The translations under genes and the position numbers were made by a program. From Pseudoduganella albidiflava (lineage in GTDB: Bacteria; Pseudomonadota; Gammaproteobacteria; Burkholderiales; Burkholderiaceae_D), in assembly GCF_004322755.1 (NCBI RefSeq), contig NZ_CP036401.1, positions 2,108,001 to 2,172,000 on the forward strand: 64,000 nt of DNA, given 5' to 3'. The notes beneath the pieces were generated by a model. That model did not search any database. It was given only the letters and a program-made list of their open reading frames with translations, and had not been told where the DNA came from. Shown here in pieces: positions 1 to 8,754 of this stretch. How positions within the stretch are numbered: position 1 is the first letter of the stretch; every line of letters begins with the position of its first letter.

Positions 1-2
1 GC

Positions 3-944
3 CACGTGGGCATCCTGGAAAACGACACGCTGCGCGTGATCGACGGCTTCACCACCACCTACGCGCTGGCGCAAGCCGCCATCCGCAGCAAGCAGGGCCT
101 GGCCGCGCTGGCCGAAGCCTCGGCCGGTTCGACCACCGTGGCCTATGCCGACGTGACCCCCCTGGCCCCGCTGGACCATGAAGACGCGGCCCACACCTAC
201 GTGACCGGCACCGGCCTGACGCACCTGGGTTCGGCCGATGCGCGCGACGCGATGCACAAGAAGATCGGCGGCGACGTCGAAACGCTGTCGGACTCGATGA
301 AGATGTTCCGCATGGGCGTCGAAGGCGGCAAGCCCGCGGCGGGCGAAGCGGGCGTGCAGCCGGAATGGTTCTACAAGGGCGACGGTTCGATCGTGGCCGC
401 CACCAACGAAGCGCTGGCGATGCCCGATTTCGCGCTGGACGGCGGCGAAGAACCGGAAATCGCCGGCCTGTACGTGATCGGCGACGATGGCCAGCCTTAC
501 CGCCTGGGCTACGCGATCGGCAACGAATTCTCCGACCACGTGACGGAACGCCAGAACTACCTGTACCTGGCCCACTCGAAGCTGCGCGTATGCGGCGTGG
601 GCCCGGCGCTGCTGGTGGGCGAGCTGCCGGCGCACATCGACGGCGTGTCGCGCGTGCTCGATACCGACGGCAAGGTGCGCTGGGAAAAGGCCTTCGTGTC
701 CGGCGAAAACAATATGTCGCACACCATCGCCAACCTGGAACACCACCACTTCAAGTACCAGCTGTTCAAGCGCCCGGGCGACGTGCACGTGCACTTCTTC
801 GGCACCGCCACGCTGAGCTTCGCGGACAACATCTCCGTGCAGCCGGGCGAGACGTTCGAAGTGGAAGCACCGGCCTTCGGCCCGGCGCTGCGCAACAAGC
901 TGACCGTCGTCGAAACCCAGGTGGCACAGGTCAAGGCCTTATGA
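3..944 (+). CDS. araD1: AraD1-type fumarylacetoacetate-hydrolase-fold protein, 5' truncated
   Basis: The reading frame is open to the left edge of the window, so the true start lies outside; the visible part is about 313 codons. The sequence looks like the AraD1/GguC branch of the FAH superfamily, which in proteobacterial sugar-acid clusters is assigned as a 2-keto-3-deoxy-L-arabinonate dehydratase. Visible traits are the acidic metal-ligand region around 'DGGEEPEIAG', the central 'GYAIGNEFSDH' segment and a C-terminal 'VHVHFFGTATLSF' strand. The stop codon overlaps the start of the 2,5-dioxovalerate dehydrogenase gene (ATGA), so the two are translationally coupled and probably catalyse consecutive steps: dehydration, then oxidation to 2-oxoglutarate. 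The family call is firm. The substrate is inferred from the pathway context. Confidence 0.82.
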   Translation, partial: HVGILENDTLRVIDGFTTTYALAQAAIRSKQGLAALAEASAGSTTVAYADVTPLAPLDHEDAAHTYVTGTGLTHLGSADARDAMHKKIGGDVETLSDSMKMFRMGVEGGKPAAGEAGVQPEWFYKGDGSIVAATNEALAMPDFALDGGEEPEIAGLYVIGDDGQPYRLGYAIGNEFSDHVTERQNYLYLAHSKLRVCGVGPALLVGELPAHIDGVSRVLDTDGKVRWEKAFVSGENNMSHTIANLEHHHFKYQLFKRPGDVHVHFFGTATLSFADNISVQPGETFEVEAPAFGPALRNKLTVVETQVAQVKAL

Positions 945-2524
945 TCGGAAGCCCGATGATTACCGGCGAATCGCTCATCGGTGGCGTTGCCGTGCAAGGC
1001 AACGGCAGCGACTTCAAGGCCTGGAACCCGGGCCTGAACAGCCACATCGAGCCGTCGTTCCGCACGGCCGATGCGGACCAGATCGACCAGGCGTGCCGCC
1101 TGGCCGGCGCGGCGTTCGACACGTTCCGCGCCACGTCCGACGCGCAGCGCGCCAGCTTCCTCGAGACCGTGGCGGAGCAGATCGTGGCCATCGGCGACGA
1201 ACTGATCGTGCGCGCGATGGCGGAAACGGGCCTGCCGCGCGCGCGCCTGGAAGGCGAGCGTGGCCGCACGGTCAACCAGCTGAAGCTGTTCGCCGACCTG
1301 CTGCGCGAAGGCTCGTACCGCGACGTGCGCATCGATACGCCGCTGCCGGAACGCACGCCGCCGCGGCCGGACCTGCGCTATCGCCTGATCGGCGTGGGCC
1401 CGGTGGCCGTGTTCGGCGCCTCCAATTTCCCGCTGGCGTTTTCGGTGGCCGGCGGCGATACCGCCTCCGCATTCGCCGCCGGCTGCCCGGTGGTGCTGAA
1501 GGCGCACCCGGCGCACCCTGGCACTTCCGAGCTGGTCGGCCGCGCGGTGGTGAAAGCCGTCGAACTGGCGGGCCTGCCGGCCGGCACGTTCGCGCTGCTG
1601 ACGGGCGTGGGCAATGACATCGGCCAGCAGCTGGTGGCGCATCCGGAAATCCAGGCCGTGGGCTTCACCGGTTCGCGCTTCGGTGGCCTGGCCCTGATGG
1701 CGGTGGCGGCGGCGCGTCCGCAGCCGATCCCCGTCTATGCCGAGATGAGCAGCATCAATCCGCTGTTCCTGCTGCCGGGCGCCCTGAAGGCGCGCGGCGC
1801 CGAGATCGCGCAGCAGTTCGCCGGCTCCCTGACGCTGGGCGTGGGCCAGTTCTGCACCAACCCCGGCCTGGTGCTCGGCATCGCCGGCCCGGACTTCGAT
1901 GCCTTCGCCCATGCCGCGGCTGCCGCGCTGGGTGGCATCGCGGCGAGCCCGATGCTGACGGCCGGTATCGCCAGTGCCTACCAGCAGGGCGTGGCCGCGC
2001 TGGCCGGCCAGCAAAGCGTGAAGACGCTGGCCCTGGCCGCGCCGGAAGTGGGCAAGGGCGGCGCGGCGCTGTTCGTCACGTCGGCCGACGCGTTCCTGGC
2101 CGAGAAGGTGCTGCACGGCGAAGTGTTCGGCCCGGCGTCGCTGCTGGTGGCTTGCCGCGACGTGGCGGAAATGCGCCGCGTGACGGATCACCTGGAAGGC
2201 CAGCTGACCGCCACGCTGCAGCTGGAGGAAAGCGACCTCGATGCCGCGGAAACGCTGTTGCCGGCACTGGAGCGCAAGGTCGGCCGCATCCTCGCGAACG
2301 GTTTCCCGACCGGCGTGGAAGTATCGACGGCGATGGTGCACGGTGGCCCGTTCCCGGCCACCTCCGATGGCCGCAGCACCTCGGTGGGTACCGGTGCCAT
2401 CCTGCGCTTCCTGCGCCCGGTGTGCTACCAGAACCTGCCGCAGCGCCTGCTGCCGGCGGCGCTGCGCGACGGTAACCCGCTGGACATCTGGCGACGCCGC
2501 GATGGTGTGCTGGGCAAGGAATGA
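941..2524 (+). CDS. 2,5-dioxovalerate (alpha-ketoglutaric semialdehyde) dehydrogenase
   Basis: This 527-residue aldehyde dehydrogenase would oxidise 2,5-dioxopentanoate to 2-oxoglutarate with NAD(P)+, the last step of non-phosphorylative pentose catabolism. The oxyanion-hole Asn is in 'ASNFPLAF' (about N162), the general base Glu in 'YAEMSSINP' (E268) and the nucleophile Cys in 'GQFCTNPG' (C305). The replacement of the usual 'ELGGK' by 'EMSSIN' is typical of the KGSADH branch. The start at 941 was chosen because ATG overlaps the upstream TGA. The frame is open much further upstream, but that part lies under the previous gene and is out-of-frame shadow sequence. Soluble cytoplasmic enzyme. Confidence 0.92.
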   Translation: MIGSPMITGESLIGGVAVQGNGSDFKAWNPGLNSHIEPSFRTADADQIDQACRLAGAAFDTFRATSDAQRASFLETVAEQIVAIGDELIVRAMAETGLPRARLEGERGRTVNQLKLFADLLREGSYRDVRIDTPLPERTPPRPDLRYRLIGVGPVAVFGASNFPLAFSVAGGDTASAFAAGCPVVLKAHPAHPGTSELVGRAVVKAVELAGLPAGTFALLTGVGNDIGQQLVAHPEIQAVGFTGSRFGGLALMAVAAARPQPIPVYAEMSSINPLFLLPGALKARGAEIAQQFAGSLTLGVGQFCTNPGLVLGIAGPDFDAFAHAAAAALGGIAASPMLTAGIASAYQQGVAALAGQQSVKTLALAAPEVGKGGAALFVTSADAFLAEKVLHGEVFGPASLLVACRDVAEMRRVTDHLEGQLTATLQLEESDLDAAETLLPALERKVGRILANGFPTGVEVSTAMVHGGPFPATSDGRSTSVGTGAILRFLRPVCYQNLPQRLLPAALRDGNPLDIWRRRDGVLGKE

Positions 2525-2615
2525 GCGCCGGTCGACGCGACGGCAGGAACAATGTGGTTGAACAAGCGGCCGTCGGCATGACGGTCGTTGTTGCATAAAA
2601 AACGGGAGACAGAGC

Positions 2616-3383
2616 ATGACTGATTTTGCCAAGTTCGGCAGCCTGCGCGGCAAGCGCGTTTTCGTCACCGGTGGCGGCACCGGCATCGGTGAAGCGATCG
2701 TTGCATCGTATGCGGAGCAGGGCGCGATCGTGGCGTTCGTAGACATCGCCAGGGAAGCCAGCCTGGCGCTGGTGGAACGCATCAAGGCCGCCGGCCACCC
2801 GGCGCCGCTGTACCGCTATTGCGACATCACGGATATCCCCGCGCTGCAGAACACGATCGCCGAACTGGCGGCCGAGATCGGCGACTTCGACGTACTCGTC
2901 AACAACGCCGCCAACGACCAGCGCCACAAGCCGGAAGAAGTGACGCTGGAATACTGGAACGAGCGCATCGCCATCAACCAGCGGCCGATGTTCTTCACCT
3001 GCCAGTCGGTCCTGGCGGGCATGAAGAAGAAAGGCGGCGGCTCGATCATCAACATCAGCTCGATGTCGTGGCATGCCAAGAACGCCGGCTATCCGGTCTA
3101 CGGCACCACCAAGGCCGCCGTGATCGGCCTGACGCGCTGCCTGGCGCGCGACTTCGGCCCGTACAACATCCGCGTCAATACCGTGACGCCGGGCTGGGTG
3201 ATGACCCAGCGCCAGATCGACCTGTGGGTCGACGAGGCCGGCGAAGCGGAGATCAAGCGCGCCCAGTGCCTGCCGGGCAAGCTGATGCCGGAACACGTGG
3301 CGTCGATGATCCTGTACCTCGGCGCCGACGACAGCGCCATGTGCACGGGCCAGGAATTCATCGTCGACGCCGGCTGGGTTTGA
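2616..3383 (+). CDS. SDR aldose 1-dehydrogenase (D-xylose/L-arabinose dehydrogenase type)
   Basis: A 255-residue classical short-chain dehydrogenase. The nucleotide-binding motif 'TGGGTGIG' is at residues 18-25, 'NNAAND' follows, and the catalytic Ser ('NISSMSW') with Tyr/Lys ('YGTTK') is present. The overall text, including 'NDQRHKPEEVT', 'AQCLPGKLMPE' and the terminal 'CTGQEFIVDAGWV', closely recalls Caulobacter D-xylose dehydrogenase XylB. The likely reaction is oxidation of an aldopentose to its lactone; next to AraD1 and KGSADH the physiological substrate is most likely L-arabinose. A good ribosome-binding site (GGGAGA) lies 8-9 bases before the ATG. The lactonase and sugar-acid dehydratase needed to complete the pathway are not in this window and may lie just upstream. 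Confidence 0.85.
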   Translation: MTDFAKFGSLRGKRVFVTGGGTGIGEAIVASYAEQGAIVAFVDIAREASLALVERIKAAGHPAPLYRYCDITDIPALQNTIAELAAEIGDFDVLVNNAANDQRHKPEEVTLEYWNERIAINQRPMFFTCQSVLAGMKKKGGGSIINISSMSWHAKNAGYPVYGTTKAAVIGLTRCLARDFGPYNIRVNTVTPGWVMTQRQIDLWVDEAGEAEIKRAQCLPGKLMPEHVASMILYLGADDSAMCTGQEFIVDAGWV

Positions 3384-3401
3384 GTCTCTGCGGCCGAGCC
3401 T

Positions 3402-3567
3402 GTGTCAGGGGGTCAGGCACCATGACACGTGCTCAAGCGCGATGACATGGCTGAGTCCGTGTCAGGGGGGTGAAGCCGGGAATTCGTGGAGCATCGCTCC
3501 GCGCCGGCGGAACGGTACTGCCTTGCAAGGCAGTACTCCTTCCAGGCACCATGACACGGACTCAGCC
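3402..3567. repeat. Family A modular palindromic repeat, copy A1 (solo unit plus full unit)
   Basis: A solo unit (3402-3428) begins GTGTCAGGGGG and ends CACCATGACAC. After about 20 bases comes a full unit bounded by a perfect 16-bp outer inverted repeat (3449-3464 and 3552-3567, arm GGCTGAGTCCGTGTCA). Inside the full unit are a GGAGC-ATC-GCTCC hairpin (3488-3500) and a perfect 22-bp palindrome (3515-3536, half-site GTACTGCCTTG). The same order of modules occurs inverted at 9792-9945. No coding sequence is visible here. It separates the catabolic genes from the glycosidase genes. Confidence 0.85.
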
Positions 3568-3630
3568 ACGCTTGCTCGCCTTGTAGTTCCGATCGCAGCA
3601 CGCCGCGCGTAGCGGCGCTTTTCATTGTTC

Positions 3631-5616
3631 ATGACCATGAAACCTGCCCTGTACCGGATACTGGCGGCGTCGGCACTTGTTGCCGCGCCGTCCTTTGCAT
3701 TTGCATTTGCGCAGCCTTCCCAGCAAACCGTCACGAGCCCGGACGGCAAGCTGGCCGTCACCGTCGCGCAGGCGAAGGATGGCGGCGTCACCTACCGCAT
3801 CGCCCGCGCCGGCAAGCCGGTGTTGCGGGATTCGGCGCTGGGCCTGTCGTTCGACGGCGCCGATTTCACGAAGCGGCTCAGTGCCCAGGAGGTGTCGGCC
3901 GAGCGCTCCATCAGCGAGCAGTACGAGCTGGTGTCCGGCAAGCGCCGCCACGTCACGTATGCCGCCAACGAGCGCACCTGGCGCTACCTGAACAATGAAA
4001 AGCAGCCGCTGGAGATCACGTTCCGCGTGTCGAACGACGGCGTGGCCTTCCGCTACACGGCACGCGCGCCTGAGCTGAAGTTCGCCGGCGAAGCGACCTC
4101 GTTCGCGTTCCCGGCCGGCGCGCGCGCCTGGCTGCAGCCGATGTCCGTCGCCAAGACTGGCTTCGCGCGCACCAATCCTTCGTACGAAGAGCACTACCGG
4201 GTGGATATCCCGGTGGGCACCGCGGCGCCGATGGGGGCCGGCTGGGTCTTCCCGGCGCTTTTCCGTACCGGCGACACCTACGTTGCGCTGACCGAGGCGA
4301 ACCTGGATGGCACGTTCCACGCGTCGCGCCTGGCCGCGCAATCGCCGGGCGGCGTGTACCGCATCGCCGGCCCGGCGGCACAGGAGACCTTCACCGACGG
4401 CGCGCTGCTGCCCACCGCGCAGGGCCAGCTGACCACGCCGTGGCGCGTACTGGCGATCGGCAGCCTGGCCACCGTGGTCGATTCCACGCTGGGCACCGAC
4501 CTGGCCATGCCCTCCCGGGAGGGCATTCCCGACTGGGTGAAGCCGGGCCAGTCGTCGTGGAGCTGGGCCATCCTGAAGGATGACTTCACCACCTTCGGCA
4601 CGCAAAAGCAGTTCATCGACTATGCCGCCGACATGGGCTGGGAATACACGCTGATCGATGCCTACTGGGACCAGAAGATCGGTTACGACAAAGTGAGAGA
4701 GCTGGTGGAGTACGCCAGGCCGAAAAATGTCGGCATCCTGGTCTGGTACAACTCGGCCGGCGCCTGGAACGATACCGACATGACGCCGCGCGGCAAGCTG
4801 CTGACCTCCGCCGACCGCCGCGCCGAGTTCGCGAAACTGCGCACGATGGGCGTGAAGGGCATCAAGGTCGACTTCTTCGGCGGCGATGGCCAGTCGATGA
4901 TCGACTACTACGTGGGGATCCTGCGCGACGCCTACGACGCACAGCTGCTGGTGAACTTCCATGGCGCCACCTTGCCGCGCGGCTGGTCGCGCACCTGGCC
5001 GAACCTGGTCACGGCGGAAGCGGTACGCGGCTTCGAGTTCGGCACCTTCGACCAGAAGGACCAGGACCCGGTCGCCGGCCACGCGGCCATGCTCCCGTTC
5101 ACGCGCAACCTGTTCGACCCGATGGACTTCACGCCGATGGTGTTCGGCGACATCCCGAAGATCCGCCGCGCCACCCGCAACGGCTTCGAGCTGGCCGAAT
5201 CGGTGCTGTTCGTGTCCGGCATCCAGCATTTCGCCGAGGTCCCGCAAGGCATGGCCGGCGTGCCCGATTACGTGAAGGACTTCCTGCGCGCGTTGCCGGC
5301 GCGGTGGGACGACAGCCGCTTCATCGCCGGCGAACCGGGCAAGTTCGCCGTGATCGCCCGGCAGGCCGGCGGCAAGTGGTACGTGGCCGGTTTCAACGGC
5401 GCCGCGCAGGAGCGCAACGTCACGCTGGACCTGTCCTTCATCGGCAATGCCGGGAAGCCCAATGCCGGCAGGCCCGTCATCGGTAAGTCCATCCTCGGCA
5501 AGCTCATTACCGACGGCGCCACGGAACGCGCCTTCGCGCAGTCGGACCTCAAGGCATCGAGAAAAACCAGCATCAGGCTGAAAGCACGGGGCGGCTTCGT
5601 TGCCGTCTTCGAATAA
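3631..5616 (+). CDS. GH97 glycosidase, retaining type; probable beta-L-arabinopyranosidase or alpha-galactosidase
   Basis: A 661-residue exported protein with a Sec signal peptide (cleavage near 'FAFA-QPS'), a GH97 N-terminal beta-sandwich, a central TIM barrel and a short C-terminal sandwich. The barrel has 'GIKVDFFGG' with Asp414, placed like the nucleophile of the retaining GH97 branch, and 'TAEAVRGFE' with Glu463. The inverting alpha-glucosidase branch lacks this Asp, so the enzyme should act on alpha-galactosides or the sterically equivalent beta-L-arabinopyranosides; its place in an arabinose locus favours the latter (inference). ATG 3631 is used; ATG 3637 is equally possible, since no clear Shine-Dalgarno is visible. 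The GH51 gene follows after 22 bases, which suggests co-transcription. Confidence 0.88.
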   Translation: MTMKPALYRILAASALVAAPSFAFAFAQPSQQTVTSPDGKLAVTVAQAKDGGVTYRIARAGKPVLRDSALGLSFDGADFTKRLSAQEVSAERSISEQYELVSGKRRHVTYAANERTWRYLNNEKQPLEITFRVSNDGVAFRYTARAPELKFAGEATSFAFPAGARAWLQPMSVAKTGFARTNPSYEEHYRVDIPVGTAAPMGAGWVFPALFRTGDTYVALTEANLDGTFHASRLAAQSPGGVYRIAGPAAQETFTDGALLPTAQGQLTTPWRVLAIGSLATVVDSTLGTDLAMPSREGIPDWVKPGQSSWSWAILKDDFTTFGTQKQFIDYAADMGWEYTLIDAYWDQKIGYDKVRELVEYARPKNVGILVWYNSAGAWNDTDMTPRGKLLTSADRRAEFAKLRTMGVKGIKVDFFGGDGQSMIDYYVGILRDAYDAQLLVNFHGATLPRGWSRTWPNLVTAEAVRGFEFGTFDQKDQDPVAGHAAMLPFTRNLFDPMDFTPMVFGDIPKIRRATRNGFELAESVLFVSGIQHFAEVPQGMAGVPDYVKDFLRALPARWDDSRFIAGEPGKFAVIARQAGGKWYVAGFNGAAQERNVTLDLSFIGNAGKPNAGRPVIGKSILGKLITDGATERAFAQSDLKASRKTSIRLKARGGFVAVFE

Positions 5617-5638
5617 AAACCATATCAGGAGATCGTTC

Positions 5639-7186
5639 ATGATCAAACGCACCATCCTCGCCATCAGCGTGACAACCGCGCTGGCCGTTTGCGGCAGCGC
5701 CTTCGCGCAAGTTGCCGTCACCATCGACACGGCCAAGCCGGGCCCCGTCATCGACAAGAACGTGTATGGCCAGTTCGCCGAACACCTGGGCACCGGCATC
5801 TACGAAGGCATGTGGGTGGGCCCGAATTCGAAGATCCCCAACACCAAGGGCTGGCGCAACGACGTGGTCGGCGCGCTGAAGGAACTGCGCGTGCCGCTGG
5901 TGCGCTGGCCGGGCGGCTGCTTCGCCGACGAGTACCACTGGAAGGACGGCATCGGCCCGCGCAACAAGCGTCCGGTGAAGGTCAACACCAACTGGGGCAA
6001 CGTCACCGAGGACAACGCGGTCGGCACCCACGAATTCTTCGACCTGGCCGAGCTGCTGGGTTCCCAGGTGTACATCAACGGCAACCTGGGCACCGGCTCC
6101 GTGCAGGAAATGAGCGAGTGGATCGAATACATGACGTCGCCGAGCAAGTCGACCCTGGCCGAGATGCGCCGCAAGAACGGCCGCGACAAGCCGTGGAAGG
6201 TGGACTTCTTCGCCGTCGGTAACGAGATGTGGGGCTGCGGCGGCAACATGAACCCCGAGCACTACGCCAATCTGTACAAGAACACCACGACCTTCATCCG
6301 CGCGCCGCAGGAATACAAGCCGAAGATCATCGCCAGCGGTGGCCATACGGACGACGTGAAGTGGGCCGACGTGCTGACGCGCGAAGTCAAGAACGACATG
6401 GCCGGCGTGAGCTTCCATTACTACACGATCCCGACCGGCAAGTGGGAAGTGAAGGGCGCCGCCACCGGTTTCCCGGAATCCCAGTGGTTCAGCACGATGC
6501 AGAACACGCTGCGGATGGACAAATTCATCCGCGACAACAAGGCCGTGATGGACAAGAACGATCCGGAGAAGAAGGTCGGCCTGTTCGTCGACGAGTGGGG
6601 CACCTGGTATGACGTGGAACCGGGCACCAACGCCGGCTTCCTGTACCAGCAGAACAGCCTGCGCGACGCCGTCGTGGCCGCGCTGAACTTCAACATCTTC
6701 CACGAGCATGCCGACCGCGTGCGCATGACCAACATCGCGCAGATGGTCAACGTGCTGCAGGCGATGATCCTGACCGACAAGACGCGCATGGTGCTGACGC
6801 CGACCTACCACGCCTACAAGATGTACGTGCCGTTCCAGGACGCGACGTCGCTGCCGGTCGCGCTGGAGAACAACACCACGTACAGCGCCGGCAGCCAGTC
6901 GGTGCCGCAGGTGAGCGCCTCGGCCGCGCGCGCCAAGGATGGCAAGGTGTACCTGGCGCTGGTAAACACGGATCCGAACAAGGCTACCGAAGTCACGGTC
7001 AACGTGGGTGCCGCCGCAGCAGCAAAATTCACCGGCCAGGTGCTGACCGCCGCGAAGATGGACGCGCACAACACCTTCGATGCGCCGAACGCCGTGAAGC
7101 CCGCCAGCTACAGCGCGCAGGCCGCCGGCGGCAAGCTGACCGTCCAGCTGCCGGCCAAGTCGGTGATCGTCGGCGCCGTCGAGTAA
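5639..7186 (+). CDS. GH51 alpha-L-arabinofuranosidase, exported
   Basis: A 515-residue protein that would remove alpha-L-arabinofuranosyl residues from arabinan, arabinoxylan or their oligosaccharides. The acid/base Glu is in 'VGNEMWGCGG' (E196) and the nucleophile Glu in 'LFVDEWGTWY' (E319); the C-terminal beta-sandwich is typical of the family. The start is set at MIKRTIL because AGGAG lies just upstream and a signal peptide follows directly (residues 1-24, ending 'SAFAQ'). Many bacterial GH51 enzymes are cytoplasmic, so the signal peptide is notable and implies action in the periplasm or outside. The GH43 lipoprotein gene begins 4 bases after the stop. Confidence 0.95.
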   Translation: MIKRTILAISVTTALAVCGSAFAQVAVTIDTAKPGPVIDKNVYGQFAEHLGTGIYEGMWVGPNSKIPNTKGWRNDVVGALKELRVPLVRWPGGCFADEYHWKDGIGPRNKRPVKVNTNWGNVTEDNAVGTHEFFDLAELLGSQVYINGNLGTGSVQEMSEWIEYMTSPSKSTLAEMRRKNGRDKPWKVDFFAVGNEMWGCGGNMNPEHYANLYKNTTTFIRAPQEYKPKIIASGGHTDDVKWADVLTREVKNDMAGVSFHYYTIPTGKWEVKGAATGFPESQWFSTMQNTLRMDKFIRDNKAVMDKNDPEKKVGLFVDEWGTWYDVEPGTNAGFLYQQNSLRDAVVAALNFNIFHEHADRVRMTNIAQMVNVLQAMILTDKTRMVLTPTYHAYKMYVPFQDATSLPVALENNTTYSAGSQSVPQVSASAARAKDGKVYLALVNTDPNKATEVTVNVGAAAAAKFTGQVLTAAKMDAHNTFDAPNAVKPASYSAQAAGGKLTVQLPAKSVIVGAVE

Positions 7187-7190
7187 GCGC

Positions 7191-8732
7191 ATGAAGACAG
7201 GAACGCTCGCGGCCTCGCTGGCCGCGGCGGGCCTGCTGTCCCTCGCCGCCTGTGGCGGCGGGGGCGGCAGTGGCTCGCCCTCTGTGACGGCTGCTCCGGC
7301 GCCGTCCCCGACCACCCCGACAGTCCCGACCACGACCTTGCCCCCGGAGCAGGCCGCGATCACGTTCGCCAACGCGAGCGTGCACGATCCTTCCGTGGTG
7401 CGCGTGGACGGCACGTTCTATATCTTCGGCTCGCACCTGGCGGCAGCCAAGTCCACCGACCTGATGAACTGGACGAAGATCGCCGACGGCGCCAGCGCCG
7501 CCAATCCGCTGTTCGCGGACGTGACGAAGCAGCTGGCGGAAACCTTCGCCTGGGCGCAGTCCGATACGCTGTGGGCGCCGGACGTGATCCGGCTCGACGA
7601 CGGCAAGTACTACTTCTACTACAACGCCTGCAAGGGCGACTCGCCCCGTTCCGCGCTGGGCGTGGCCGTGGCCGACAAGATCGAAGGCCCGTATGTGGAC
7701 AAGGGCATCATCCTCAAGTCCGGCATGTGGGGCGAGGCGGGCGCCGACGGCACGCTCTACGATCCGGTAAAGCACCCGAACGTGGTCGATCCGCAGGTCT
7801 TCCGCGACAAGGACAACAAGCTGTGGATGATCTACGGCTCGTACTCGGGCGGCATCTTCATCCTGGCGATGGACCCGGCCACCGGCAAGCCGCTGCCGGG
7901 CCAGGGCTACGGCAAGCACCTGCTGGGCGGGAACCATGCGCGCATCGAAGGCGCCTACGTGCAGTACAGCCCGGAGACCGGCTACTACTACATGTTTACT
8001 TCCTTCGGCGGACTGGATGCGAACGGTGCCTACAACGTGCGGGTGGCGCGCTCGCGCCATGCCGACGGCCCGTATGTGGATGCGAAGGGCACCGACATGG
8101 CCACCGTGAAGGCGGATCCGGCCAAGCCGCTGTTCGACGATGCCAGCATCGCGCCACACGGCCAGAAGCTGATGGGTAACCACCAGTTCGCGCTGGCCGC
8201 CGGCGAGACCGGCGCGGCGCCCGGCTACGTCTCGCCAGGCCACAACAGCACCTACTACGACCCGGCCACGAAGCAGTACTTCATCATCTTCCATACCCGC
8301 TTCCCGGGTGGCGGCGGAATGCATGAAGTGCGCACGCACGAGATGTTCGTCAACGAGGATGGCTGGCCGGTGATCGCGCCGTTCCGCTACGTTCCGCTGG
8401 CCAAGGCGGCAGGCGCGCCATCGGCCACGGTGGCGGCGGCCGATGTCGCCGGGTCGTACAAGCTGGTCAACCATGGCAAGGATATTTCGGCAGCCATCAA
8501 GCCGTCGCAGTCCGTTACCTTGTCGGCCGACGGCAAGCTGGGTGGCGCGCTGGCGGGAACCTGGACGCACAAGGGCAACAACCGCATCGCGCTGGCCGTC
8601 GACGGCACGGCGGCCGTGTACAACGGCGTGCTGTCCCGGCAGTACAACGGCAATGCCAATGCGTTCACGGTCACGTTCACGGCGCAGAATGCCGATGGCG
8701 TGTCGCTGTGGGGCGCCCGGGTGGGCAACTGA
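7191..8732 (+). CDS. GH43 arabinanase-type lipoprotein
   Basis: A 513-residue lipoprotein. The signal peptide ends in the lipobox L-A-A-C (Cys near residue 21), followed by Gly-rich and Pro/Thr-rich linkers to about residue 55. The five-bladed GH43 domain has 'VHDPSVV' (catalytic base Asp), 'NVVDPQVF' (second Asp) and 'ARIEGAYV' (acid Glu). The inserted 'GHNSTYYD' and 'HTRFPGGGGMHEVR' segments resemble endo-1,5-alpha-L-arabinanases. Residues from about 410 resemble the C-terminal beta-barrel of extracellular arabinanases. It probably sits on the outer membrane and makes the first cuts in arabinan. Coupled to GH51 upstream; the next GH43 gene starts 22 bases downstream. Confidence 0.9.
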   Translation: MKTGTLAASLAAAGLLSLAACGGGGGSGSPSVTAAPAPSPTTPTVPTTTLPPEQAAITFANASVHDPSVVRVDGTFYIFGSHLAAAKSTDLMNWTKIADGASAANPLFADVTKQLAETFAWAQSDTLWAPDVIRLDDGKYYFYYNACKGDSPRSALGVAVADKIEGPYVDKGIILKSGMWGEAGADGTLYDPVKHPNVVDPQVFRDKDNKLWMIYGSYSGGIFILAMDPATGKPLPGQGYGKHLLGGNHARIEGAYVQYSPETGYYYMFTSFGGLDANGAYNVRVARSRHADGPYVDAKGTDMATVKADPAKPLFDDASIAPHGQKLMGNHQFALAAGETGAAPGYVSPGHNSTYYDPATKQYFIIFHTRFPGGGGMHEVRTHEMFVNEDGWPVIAPFRYVPLAKAAGAPSATVAAADVAGSYKLVNHGKDISAAIKPSQSVTLSADGKLGGALAGTWTHKGNNRIALAVDGTAAVYNGVLSRQYNGNANAFTVTFTAQNADGVSLWGARVGN

Positions 8733-8754
8733 ACAAGCAAGGATGGAGATTTCA

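Noticed and set aside
557..2785. Very long minus-strand open frame opposite the dehydrogenase and SDR genes
   Set aside because: Arg/His/Gln-rich composition without domains, antisense to clear enzymes; a typical GC-rich shadow frame. The same applies to long antisense frames at 3622-5799, 9560-12277, 12449-15070, 40565-43024 and 48898-51099.
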